Assembly: GCF_028476545.1 (NCBI RefSeq)
Contig: NW_026732282.1
Coordinates: 1-64,000 of the forward strand
Length of the DNA stretch: 64,000 nt
Origin: Physella acuta
Taxonomy: Eukaryota; Mollusca; Gastropoda; Physidae
Direction: 5' to 3'
Position 1 is the first letter of the stretch, and each line of letters starts with the position of its first letter. A program made the translations under genes and the position numbers. Under the pieces are notes generated by a model, which saw only the letters and a list, made by a program, of their open reading frames with translations, ran no database searches and had not been told where the DNA came from. This document shows, piece by piece, positions 44,160 through 54,904 of the stretch.

Positions 44160-45230
44160 CACCAGCAGGTTTAACGTCCTCCTAACCAAAAAAAAAAATC
44201 TCTAATCGATCATCCATCACTTAAACCGCAAGTAAAAAAAAATCCTTTCACCCAACCGCGGCCATCTTTGTTTCAATCATATTTTTCTCGCATTTTTTCA
44301 TCTCCGCCTTCATTTTTCACCATCCTAATATTTAATTTTTTTACTTTTGATTGAAGTATAGATTTTTCTTTAATCAGTAATTAACACAAGACAAAAGTGG
44401 GCGTCCGCCTCCGTGCCTTGTTTGTTGGGAGCTGCAGCGTTTAGTTGTGGAGAATCTGTTCGGGGAGGTCTGTCAATGCAGAGGTGTGTGTGTGTGTGTG
44501 TGGGAGAGGGGGGGGGGGGTCGATAGATAGATGAGTCAGACTAGAGTGTGGACAGATAAGAAGACAAAAATGCTGACATAAATCCATATATATACACAGA
44601 TACGCACATACATACTCATAGACGTAAATACAAAAAAATACTGACTGGCGGGTCGGAGCACCATCCACAGACACACGCAGAAATACACACAAACACATCA
44701 GACAGATACACACGTCACTAGACAGACACACAGATACACACATCTGACAGATACACTGATACTCTCGTGATTTGAAAGAATCATAGATACACGCGTCATT
44801 AGATATACAGACATATACAGACTTCTTTGGCAAATACACAAACCCACCACCAAAAAGACATCGACAAACCACTACAAACATAACCGAAAAAACAGACTTA
44901 CAAACGGCTAAATTACTAGTATAGCCACTCCTCAGACGGACAAAATTCTTGTTAAAATGGCTAACGTTACACAATCACAAAAAAAGTTTTTTTTTTTCGC
45001 CTGGGGTGATTTACCCAACATGACATTTCGAGATATTTTTGTTTCGTATCTCTCAACGCGCAGACGTCTACAGTTTTCTGAAAAAATCATCAAAAAATTG
45101 ATGATTGCTCGGCAAAATATTGATGATTGCTCATCAAAATATTGAGGATTGCATCAATCATTTATAACCCAATGAGGGTATAAACATCGCCCCAAAACAT
45201 GATTTCCGTAGCCGTTGTTATCTCACTAGC
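44160..45230. other. Intronic stretch with imperfect CA/GACA repeats, no gene seen
   Basis: Simple CA-rich sequence with echoes of agacagatacacac at about 44690-44840. A short tandem gatgattgctc lies at 45100-45130. The minus-strand open frame here is low-complexity. Confidence 0.45.
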
Positions 45231-45234
45231 AGTC

Positions 45235-46830
45235 GTCTGCTTGAGAGCGAGTCATCTGTTTGGGAGAGTCGTCTGTTTGGGAGAGTCGTCTGTTTGGGAG
45301 AGTCGTCTGTTTGGGAGAGTTGTCTGTTTGGGGGAGTCGTCTGTTTGGGAGAGTCGTCTGTTTGGGAGAGTCGTCTGTTTGGGAGAGTCGTCTGTTTGGG
45401 AGAGTCGTCTGTTTGGGAGAGTCGTCTGTTATGGGGAGTCGTCTGTTTGGGAGAGTCGTCTGTTATGGGGAGTCGTCTGTTTGGGAGAGTCGTCTGTTTG
45501 GGAGAGTCGTCTGTTTGGGAGAGTCGTCTGTTTGGGAGAGTCGTCTGTTATGGGGAGTCGTCTGTTTGGGAGAGTCGTCTGTTATGGGGAGTCGTCTGTT
45601 TGGGAGAGTCGTCTGTTATGGGGAGTCGTCTGTTTGGGAGAGTCGTCTGTTTGGGAGAGTCGTCTGTTATGGGGAGTCGTCTGTTTGGGAGAGTCGTCTG
45701 TTATGGGGAGTCGTCTGTTTGGGAGAGTCGTCTGTTTGGGGGAGTCGTCTGTTTGGGAGAGTCGTCTGTTATGGGGAGTCGTCTGTTTGGGGGAGTCGTC
45801 TGTTATGGGGAGTCGTCTGTTTGGGAGAGTCGTCTGTTTGGGGGAGTCGTCTGTTTGGGAGAGTCGTCTGTTATGGGGAGTCGTCTGTTTGGGAGAGTCG
45901 TCTGTTTGGGAGAGTCGTCTGTTATGGGGAGTCGTCTGTTTGGGAGAGTCGTCTGTTATGGGGAGTCGTCTGTTTGGGAGAGTCGTCTGTTATGGGGAGT
46001 CGTCTGTTTGGGAGAGTCGTCTGTTATGGGGAGTCGTCTGTTTGGGAGAGTCGTCTGTTTGGGAGAGTCGTCTGTTTAGGAGAGTCGTCTGTTTGGGAGA
46101 GTCGTCTGTTTGGGAGAGTCGTCTGTTATGGGGAGTCGTCTGTTTGGGAGAGTCGTCTGTTTGGGAGAGTCGTCTGTTTGGGAGAGTCGTCTGTTTGGGA
46201 GAGTCGTCTGTTATGGGGAGTCGTCTGTTTGGGAGAGTCGTCTTTTTGGGAGAGTCGTCTGTTTGGGAGAGTCGTCTGTTTGGGAGAGTCGTCTGTTTGG
46301 GAGAGTCGTCTGTTTGGGAGAGTCGTCTGCTATGGGGAGTCGTCTGTTTGGGGGAGTCGTCTGTTTGGGGGAGTCGTCTGTTTGGGAGAGTCGTCTGTTT
46401 GGGAGAGTCGTCTGTTTGGGAGAGTCGTCTGTTATGGGGAGTCGTCTGTTTGGGAGAGTCGTCTGTTTGGGAGAGTCGTCTGTTTGGGAGAGTCGTCTGT
46501 TTGGGGGAGTCGTCTGTTTGGGGGAGTCGTCTGTTTGGGAGAGTCGTCTGTTTGGGAGAGTCGTCTGTTTGGGAGAGTCGTCTGTTTGGGAGAGTCGTCT
46601 GTTATGGGGAGTCGTCTGTTTGGGGGAGTCGTCTGCTTGAGTGAGTCGTCTGTTATGGGGAGTCGTCTGCTTGGGGGAGTCGTCTGTTTGGGGGAGTCGT
46701 CTGCTTGAGTGAGTCGTCTGTTATGGGGAGTCGTCTGTTTGGGGGAGTCGTCTGCTTGGGAGAGTCGTCTGCTTGGGAGAGTCGTCTGCTTGGGAGAGTT
46801 GTCTGTTTGGGGGAGTCGTCTGCTCCTGTG
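45235..46830. repeat. Minisatellite, 17-bp unit, ~94 copies
   Basis: Units gagtcgtctgtttggga with two main variants, tttggga(g) and ttatgggga, plus tttgggg. Blocks of the variants recur in order, showing repeated block duplication. Because 17 is not a multiple of 3 and no frame of the unit has a stop, all three forward frames stay open for up to ~480 codons. These are not genes. Edge copies at both ends carry cttgagtgag or ttggga changes. Confidence 0.98.
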
Positions 46831-46911
46831 CAATAACAGCAGGTCGCCGGCATCAGAGTTCAAGTCTGATGTGAAGATTGGCATTGTTTAAATGTGATCA
46901 ACAGCTCAACA

Positions 46912-47140
46912 CTCAGTTTATTAAAGATTTACCAACGGCGTTTTAGAAAATGTCAATGGTTACCACCAGGGTATTGTAAAAAAAATACCACTAGTCTGCT
47001 AGAAATCTTAGTCAAGATTTACCACCAGTGTATTAGAAAATGTCTAGATTTACCACCTTCATTCAACAAAGCAATTTGTCTGTATCAATATGTCACAGAA
47101 CGTATAACATTAATTTTGTCTAGATTTACCATAACTACCC
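46912..47140. repeat. Diverged tandem repeat, ~50-60 bp unit
   Basis: Four weak copies with attaccaccagtgtattaga and aaatgtctagatttacca cores. Confidence 0.6.
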
Positions 47141-47184
47141 ATACACTTTGTCTAGCTGTCCCCATATATCAAGCATTCTGATTC

Positions 47185-47995
47185 TATATATTAGTGGCAT
47201 TCTGTACCCATATATCAGTGACATTCTGTCCCCATATATCAGTGACATTCTCTACCCATAAATCAGTGACATCCTGTCCACATATATCAGTGACATTCTG
47301 TCCCCATATATCAGTGACATTCTGTACCCATATATCAGTGACATCCTGTCCCCATATATCAGTGACATTCTCTACCCATATATCAGTGACATCCTGTCCA
47401 CATATATCAGTGACATCATCTACCCATATATCAGTGACATTCTGTCCCCATATATCAGTGACATTCTGTCCCCATATATCAGTGACATCCTGTCCACATA
47501 TATCAGTGACATCATCTACCCATATATCAGTGACATTCTCTACCCATATATCAGTGACATTATCTACCCATATATCAGTGACATTATCTACCCATATATC
47601 AGTGACATTATCTCCCCATATATCAGTGACATTATCTACCCATATATCAGTGACATTATCTCCCCATATATCAGTGACATTCTCTACCCATATATCAGTG
47701 ACATCCTGTCCACATATATCAGTGACATTCTGTCCCCATATATCAGTGACATCCTGTCCCCATATATCAGTGACATTATCTACCCATATATTAGTGACAT
47801 TATCTATCCATATATCAGTGACATTATCTACCCATAAATCAGTGACATCCTGTCCCCATATATCAGTGACATTATCTATCCATATATCAGTGACATTATC
47901 TACCCATATATTAGTGACATTATCTATCCATATATCAGTGACATTATCTACCCATATATCAGTGACATCCTGTCCCCATATATCAGTTATATTTC
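47185..47995. repeat. Minisatellite, 24-bp unit, ~34 copies
   Basis: The unit is atatatcagtgacattctgt followed by cccc or accc. The 24-bp period keeps one frame open, so the 268-codon frame is an artefact. Subtypes (catcctgtcc, attatctacc) cluster in blocks. Confidence 0.97.
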
Positions 47996-48409
47996 TTTAA
48001 GACTTACAAATTACTGTAAACACTTGCATAGACTTAAAGACATGACCATTTCCCATGACTTAAAAGCTACTGTAAACATTTGTTTAGTTGTACCTGAAAG
48101 TTGTGCTAACATTTGCCTAACATCACCTTTAGTTCTGTAATCAATCAATTTCTTAGCACAACTATCACGTTGTCAGACACATAGGTTTACATAACACTAC
48201 AGTTTTACACACACACACGAATATTCTAGAGAGTAAATTATTTTTTTTGGGGGGGGGGGAGGGGGGGGGCGGGAGTCCCACCTTCCCCCACCCCCACCCT
48301 CACGTGACTGGCTAGGAGATGTGTGCTCACCATCAGACCGCTGTGTCGTGGAGATAGCCACTGGCTAGAGTGTGGTTAATTAGTCTTTCGCGGCGTTAAT
48401 AAGCTAAAT

Positions 48410-48960
48410 ATGTCGCGTGTGGGGAGGGAAGGGGTGGAAGGGCAGTAGCTGGTGAGTTACCCGGGGGGGGGGAGGGGAGATGTGAGAGGGATAATAGTGA
48501 GTAACCCGGGGGTGAGGAGATGGGTGGGGTAGGGGAGGGTGAGATGTGAGAAGAGCAGTAGTTGGTGAGTTACACGGGGGGGGGGGGGGATTTGAGGGAT
48601 AATAGTAAGTTACCCGGTGGTGAGGAAGGGTAGAGGGGCTATAATAAGCTATCCGTTGTGGGAGTAGAGTTGAGAAAAGGGTGGGGCAGGGGTTTGTTAC
48701 CCGTGGGATGGGATAACGTGTAGTTGTAATACCCAGCGGTGGGGAGGCGTAGAGACGGGCGGTAGTTTGTGAGTGTCCCGACAGAAAGGGGGTGGGGGTG
48801 GTAGTGACACCCATGGGCGGGGGAGATGGGCAGTAGTTATGTGTTAACCGGGGAATGATATACAGTTAGGGCGGCAGTTGTTATGAATTACCCGGGGGGG
48901 GGGGGGGGGTGATGGACAGTAAGGGGGACGGGCAGTAGTTAGTGAGTCACCCTGGGGCTC
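48410..48960. repeat. Degenerate G-rich repeat, ~60-70 bp unit
   Basis: Repeated phrases ggcagtagttggtgagttac, then cccggggg and gaggagatg, with many indels. G tracts of 10 or more lie at 48462, 48577 and 48894. Confidence 0.75.
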
Positions 48961-48964
48961 TTGA

Positions 48965-49489
48965 GGCTGGGAAGCGCTGCTTGTTGTCATCGTTACCATG
49001 GTAACGGTGTCGCTTAATCCGGTATTTGTGGACATCTATGTGCGGGGCTTGGTTTTAACCTCAGAGTCGCTTCCCTGTTTTTTTTGTGAATATCTTGGGT
49101 GACGCGTCACTAAGTGGATAATTTCTAGGTGGATATGTTGAAAGGGCGGATGATGATTTTTTGGCTTGAAGGCGCCGCTAGTTTTAACAACATCCATCTT
49201 TTGTACTTCTGCTGTCGGTAGATTTTTTTAGATTAGTTTCGATTTTATTATAGAAAGTTTGTACCTACAATAGAGCAAACTATTATAATTTTGTTTAAAG
49301 AAAAACGTCAAAAAAAAAACCCACCAAAAAAATACAATTGATTTAGAGCGATTCACGTGCTTTGAGATTTCTATCTATCCACTTTCTTGCTAATACATCT
49401 TACAATGTCTAATTGTATCAGAATACGGACATCGTTACATGTAGATTTTATGTTATATAAGCTGCACTCTGGAGTTTTGGAGATATTAC
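48965..49489. other. Intronic stretch, no gene seen
   Basis: AT-rich single-copy sequence with an A run at 49311. Nothing recognisable. Confidence 0.4.
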
Positions 49490-49695
49490 AAAATATTTAC
49501 ATCAAATTCACTATTATTACAAACGATTTACACCAAATTCGGTATAATTACAAATGATTTATATCTAATTCACTATTTTTACTAATTATTTACACCAAAT
49601 TCACTATAATTGCAAATGATTTACATCTAATTCACTATTTTTGCTAATGAAATATATCAAATTCACGATTAAAATATCAAATTCAGGATTCAAAT
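49490..49695. repeat. Diverged tandem repeat, ~34 bp unit
   Basis: Six copies of atttacaccaaattcactat followed by a tacaaatg segment. Confidence 0.85.
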
Positions 49696-50058
49696 TCTAT
49701 TCATTGTCCATATCCTTATTCACGTATGTACGGCCTTGTAGCCTACATTTACATATATATGTATATATTACATAATATGTATGGAAGTCGAGGAGTGTTC
49801 CTTCTTGGCCTAGCACAGCGCTGCGGAACTCTTGAAAACCAATTTCCCCTAGTTTCAGTCTCCGCAAGCCGTTGCGTTTTCAACTCCATGCTTAAGATTA
49901 TCATACGTGGGAACCTACGACCCAAGGGAGTTGTACATTTGCATAGGCTGCGTTAAGTTAGCCACGTTCATGCACAGGAAAGGGGGCTACACTTTCAGGC
50001 GTTAATTTCACAGGGTCCCTGAAGATTTGGGGAGCGTACTGTAATATCGGGGTGGATG
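49696..50058. other. Single-copy stretch with a short unrecognised open frame
   Basis: The region 49785-49990 is balanced in composition and could be the remnant of an older element. The short frame (MYGSRGVFLLGLAQRCG and onward) matches nothing I know, and I do not call it a gene. Confidence 0.3.
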
Positions 50059-50059
50059 A

Positions 50060-50410
50060 AATGTGGGATTCATTGCTGCACAACTTTAGGAATTGTGTCA
50101 TATTCTGTTGGGTGAAATGTGGTATTCATTGCCTCCAAACACTAGAAATTATGTCTTATTTTGGTTGGTGAAATTTGGAATTCATTGCCGTCCAACTCTA
50201 GAAACTGTTTGGTGAAATGTGGTATTCATTGCCGCAAAACTTGAGAAATTATGTCTTATTTTGGTTGAAGAAATGTGGTATTCATTGCCTCCCAACTCTG
50301 TAAATAATCTCATATTCTGGTTGGAGAAATGTAGGATTCATTGCCGCCCAACTTTAGAAATTATGTCATATTGTGGTCGATGAAATGTGGTATTCAATCC
50401 CGTCCAAGTC
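50060..50410. repeat. Diverged tandem repeat, ~58 bp unit
   Basis: Six copies with tgaaatgtggtattcattgc and ctagaaattatgtcttattt cores. Confidence 0.88.
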
Positions 50411-50544
50411 AGGAATTATGCACGAGAAGCGGTATTATGCTGTTAATTTAATTACTTTAATGCAAACTTTATTGCTTTATTCGGGCGAGCGTGGTTCATA
50501 ATTCAACAGTTGGGTTCTATAGCAGAAACTAGAGTAACTAAAGG

Positions 50545-50900
50545 CTTGGTGGTGTGAAGGTTTTATGGTGGGTGGTGTGAAGGTTTGGTGGTGGGTGGTG
50601 TGAAGGTTTGGTGGTGTGAAGGTTTTATGGTGGGTGGTGTGAAGGTTTGGTGGTGGGTGGTGTGAAGGTTTTATGGTGGGTGGTGTGAAGGTTTGGTGGT
50701 GGGTGGTGTGAAGGTTTGGTGGTGGGTGGTGTGAAGGTTTTATGGTGGGTGGTGTGAAGGTTTGGTGGTGGGTGGTGTGAAGGTTTTATGGTGGGTGGTG
50801 TGAAGGTTTGGTGGTGGGTGGTGTGAAGGTTTGGTGGTGGGTGGTGTGAAGGTTTTATGGTGGGTGGTGTGAAGGTTTGGTGGTGGGTGGTGTGAATGGG
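50545..50900. repeat. Minisatellite, 21-bp unit
   Basis: Copies of ggtggtgggtggtgtgaagg, with a ttttatggtggg variant every second or third copy giving a higher-order pattern of about 63 bp. Confidence 0.96.
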
Positions 50901-50944
50901 GTAAACATTAGGGAGGTAAAAGTTAAGCGGAGTTAGCATTCGGC

Positions 50945-51500
50945 AAGTAGCTAGATGAGATGACCACTGGTCAGTAGCTAGATGAGATGACCACTGGCCA
51001 GTAGCTAGATGAGATGACCACTGGCCAGCAATATTCCCTCTAAGGGAGAAAAGCTAGTGTGCAAAATGTATTTTGTGTGCGCACTGTCCTAAAAGTCTTA
51101 TACAAGGATATATGTATTTTACAAAACCACTGCGCGGCAGCTCAAAACTACTGCGCGGCCGCGCAACCGCGCAGCTTAGAGGGAACATTGCTGGCCAGTA
51201 GCTAGGTGAGATGACCACTGGCAAGTAGCTAGGTGAGATGACCACTGGCCAGTATCTAGATGAGATGACCACTGGCCAGTAGCTAGGTGAGATGACCACT
51301 GGCCAGTAGCTAGGTGAGATGACCACTGGCAAGTATCTAGATGAGATGACCACTGGCCAGTAGCTAGGTGAGATGACCACTGGCCAGTAGCTAGATGAGA
51401 TGACCACTGGCCAGTAGCTAGGTGAGATGACCACTGGCAAGTATCTAGATGAGATGACCACTGGCAAGTAGCTAGATGAGATGACCACTGGCCAGTAGAT
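50945..51500. repeat. Minisatellite, 27-bp unit, interrupted by a hAT MITE
   Basis: The unit is agtagctagatgagatgacc followed by actggcc. The MITE at 51029-51190 splits it inside ctggccag. Subtypes tatctagatg and agctaggtg recur in blocks. Confidence 0.95.
51029..51190 (+). mobile_element. hAT MITE (CAATGTTCCCTCTAAG ends)
   Basis: 162 bp with inverted ends caatattccctctaag and cttagagggaacattg. A perfect 8-bp duplication ctggccag lies on both sides (51021-51028 and 51191-51198). The interior holds short GC palindromes (gcgcggccgcgc). There is no coding potential. Confidence 0.92.
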
Positions 51501-51664
51501 GAGGTAAGTACTCTGCTGAACGTGCGTATGGTCTAGACGTGATAAGAACAAGCCTCTCCCCCCTGACACCGGCTGGTCAGCAGACAGACACGTGTGGTCA
51601 GATAGTGTCAAGTAGCCCTCTCCTTTGTTCACTTCACCTTAGTTTTTTCTTTTTTTCTGGTTCA

Positions 51665-51830
51665 ACATCAGCAACAACATCAGCAACAACAAAAACAGCA
51701 TCAACACCAGCAGCAATAAAAACAGTAACAGCAACAACAAAAACGGCAACAACAACATCACCAACAACAAAACAAAAACAGCAACAACAACACGAATATT
51801 ATCAACAAAAGCAGCAACATCAAAAATAGC
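51665..51830. repeat. (CAACAA)-type simple repeat
   Basis: Imperfect acagcaacaacaaaaacagc-like trinucleotide-rich run. Confidence 0.9.
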
Positions 51831-52234
51831 AGCCGTCGACATTTAAAAAAAAAAATTATCGTTATATTTTTATCAGTGCTAGAGCCATGGGTGTTTGTAT
51901 AGCCTTGTGGACCACTGAAATAGTCGGGGTTATGTTGGTGTTAGGGAGGTGATGGTAAGGACAGATTGTGCCTTCAGAATCCCAACGTCAGGTATCATAG
52001 CTGTGGGTAGGTTGTAAACATAATGATAGAGAAAACACGGCGTAATGGGAATAGATGATAACTATGGGAAATTTGATGGGTTGGTGTCGGGTATGTGTAA
52101 TGGTTATGTTAGGTTTAGCGGGGGAGGACGTAAAGCCCACACACAAACCATTTAAAATTGGGCTTATTTTGAGTCACAAGTATAAGAATGTGTCTGAAGT
52201 CTCAGGACGATTTTGTGTAGTCAAAATTGGGGTT

Positions 52235-52375
52235 CTAACTAATCAGGCAAATATGGGGGTTGCATCTTATAAGGCTAAAATAGGGGTTGCAGCTAATCAG
52301 CCAAATATGGGGGTTGCAACTAATCAGGCTAAAATGAGGGTTGCAGCTTATCAGGCTCATATGGGGATCGCAGAT
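52235..52375. repeat. Tandem repeat, 27 bp unit, five copies
   Basis: The unit is ctaatcaggcaaatatgggg followed by gttgcaa, with small changes. Confidence 0.9.
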
Positions 52376-52609
52376 ATAGATTCAAACGGCGAGGGGACTG
52401 CATCGATGTGCCCCCCACTCATTTTTCACAGGGATTGTTCAAAGCGAAAAAAAAAGTTAATAATTTATAGCCAGAATCGGGTGCGGTGATCACAAAGCTA
52501 TTGTCGGCTTTGTTGGGGTCAGATATTGATGTTTGATTGAATATGCACTCGGACATGAAGTTCATAGCCACGCTCACACGTAGGGGCCATGTTGCAGATG
52601 GAGAGCGGA

Positions 52610-53195
52610 AAAAAGTCACAGAAATAAAGTCATAGAAATGAAGTCAGTTTTTGCTAGGGAAAAAAGTCACAGAAATAGAGTCATAGAAATGAAGTCAGTT
52701 TTTGCTAGGGAAAAATGTCACAGAAATAGAGTCATAGAAATGAAGTCAGTTTTTGCTAGGGAAAAAAGTCACAGAAATAGAGTCATAGAAATGAAGTCAG
52801 TTTTTGCTAGGGAAAAAAGTCACAGAAATAGAGTCATAGAAATGAAGTCAGTTTTTGCTAGGGAAAAAAGTCACAGAAATAGAGTCATAGAAATGAAGTC
52901 AGTTTTTGCTAGGGAAAAAAGTCACAGAAATAGAGTCATAGAAATGAAGTCAGTTTTTGCTAGGGAAAAAAGTCACAGAAATAGTCATAGAAATGAAGTC
53001 AGTTTTTGCTAGGGAAAAAAGTCACAGAAATAGAGTCATAGAAATGAAGTCAGTTTTTGCTAGGGAAAAAATTCACAGAAATAAAGTCATAGAAAGGAAG
53101 TCAGTTTTTGCTAGGGAAAAAAAGTCACAGAAATAAAGTCATAGAAATGAAGACAGTTTTTACTAGGGAAAAAATCACAGAAATAAAGTCACAGG
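52610..53195. repeat. Minisatellite, 51-bp unit, ~11 copies
   Basis: The unit is gtcacagaaatagagtcata, gaaatgaagtcagttttt, gctagggaaaaaa. Middle copies are identical, while copies at both ends differ. 51 is a multiple of 3, which explains the 124-codon open frame. Confidence 0.97.
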
Positions 53196-53319
53196 TATTC
53201 TTGAAGAAATAGTGCAATTTACTTGTTGAGAATTGTAAAATATTGCATACTAGATAAATGGCCCGTTGAGGAAGGGTACAACGGGCGCTAGGCTGATAGT
53301 GCTGTCTCTTTTCTCTAAA

Positions 53320-53760
53320 CTAAAACCAACCCACCCCCCATACACCACCCCCACCCCACCCCCCACCCCCACACACCACCCCCACCCCCCAACCACACAC
53401 CACCCCCACCCCAACCCCTCACCCCCACACACCACCCCCTCCACACACCGCCCCCCCACCCCCCACCCCCCCCCCCCCAAAAAAAAACATGTCTACTGTC
53501 CCATTCAACGAAATATAATTATATACTTTTCCCAGTGTCCGCCCCCTCCCAGAATATTCTACCCCCGCCCCCGAAAATTTCAAGTACCCCCACCCCTCTC
53601 CGGGGAGGAAAAAGTCTGAAAGAAACACTGAAACCAACCCACCCCCCCCCACACACCACCCCCCACCCCTACACACCACCCCCCCCCCCCACCCCTCTAC
53701 CCCTCCCCCCCCAACCCTCCCAAAAAAAAAAACATGTCTACCTTCCCATTGCAAGAAAAC
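53320..53760. repeat. Direct duplication of a C-rich block around a MITE half
   Basis: A block starting aaaccaacccacccccc and ending aaaacatgtctac occurs at about 53322-53495 and 53630-53740. Between the copies sits the MITE-like segment 53505-53630. Duplication of a CA/C-rich region that included the MITE, followed by loss, would explain it. Confidence 0.6.
53505..53630 (+). mobile_element. MITE right half (GTTTCTTTC family)
   Basis: Matches the right half of 29594-29809: the AT core (aatataattatatac), the phrase ccccgaaaatttcaagtacc, and the end agtctgaaagaaacactg. The left terminus is not seen. Confidence 0.7.
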
Positions 53761-53799
53761 CACTTTTTAGATTAGACACATTAATTATAATTTTATTAT

Positions 53800-54900
53800 A
53801 GAGTATCGATGAGGAAATTTCTTTTGAGTTGGGGAGGGGGGGGGGGGCTCAGACGTTCTTACGCGGGGGGTGGGGCTTCGCCCCTACCCGAAGAATTGTA
53901 TGCAAGAAACTCTTCACGCAAACCATTTAGATTAGACAACATTTCCTTTTTTTCAATGTTTACGCGATAATCAATGACGTCATATTACTGTGTGCACTCT
54001 CTGGTTTGAGATTATGTTCTACTCTACGCTAAATGTGTCGACGTCATATTTCGTTTTTCGAATTACTGTGCATGTTTTTATTTTGCTTGTGTTTTCTCTA
54101 GAGCGTTCTTGTCAGACAGAGCGTTCTTGACAGACAGCGAAACTATTATTATAGATTCCTCTTTTATAACTATGGGTTGTGTTTTTTCAAGTAAGATATT
54201 TATAAACTTTAAAGGCTTTATGGTTTACAATAATCTGACTTTCATCTTATCAATAAGTAAAAATACTAAAAGATAATTAATATAGCAGCCTCAAATTTTG
54301 TTAAAGATTTATTTGAATAATCATTTTAAAAAGTAGTGAAACAGAAATATAGGTACAACACTGTGCAGAGATGTGTTTGATGGATGAGTTTTGATTTGGA
54401 TTATTGACCTGTCGTACTTTACACGGAGTTCAGCCTTCAGAACGCTTTTAGCTCACGTTACCTGTGCACCTTAGCTCTCACTAGAAGCTCGAAAAACCTG
54501 CACTTTTGTAAAGCAATATTTTCTCACAGCTAGACAGCGACCTGTCTCGTTAACATTTGTAAACCAAAAATAATTTGTTTGACAAAACAAAAATCCAAAC
54601 TGGCAAGTAAAAAACGATTTGTGTAGCAAAATCTCATTTGAAAGATGATTTAGGAAAAAAAATTCGTTGTTCTAATTTATAACCGGAGTTTTAGCGCATA
54701 GATCACGTGATGTCTATTTTTAAATCTGACTGAAGAGAATGTACAATGGCGGCGATGTTCACCTCAGAATTTGTGTGTAAACAGCGACTCGTGTACCCAT
54801 GAAGAAGAAATGATTTTTTTTTCGTCTGGTCATTTTAAAGGACGAGAGAGGAGATCGATATTAGTGTGTGTTCGATCTTAGGACAGGTGATAGCAGTGAT
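53800..54900. other. Intronic stretch, possible MITE at the left, no gene seen
   Basis: 53825-53920 has facing aaatttcttttgagttgggg and gtatgcaagaaactcttc with G tracts between, a possible eroded inverted-repeat element. The rest is AT-rich single-copy sequence. A short direct repeat gagcgttcttg lies near 54102-54128. Confidence 0.35.
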
Positions 54901-54904
54901 CGTG

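Noticed and set aside
45199-46708. Three overlapping open frames of up to 482 codons
   Set aside because: They follow a stop-free 17-bp minisatellite in all frames; no start context, no splice signals and no protein family.
47194-48000. 268-codon open frame with HISVTF-like repeats
   Set aside because: The 24-bp unit keeps one frame open; there is no other coding sign.
49726-49956. 76-codon open frame as a small gene
   Set aside because: No recognisable motif, an AT-repeat start, and no splice or promoter evidence.
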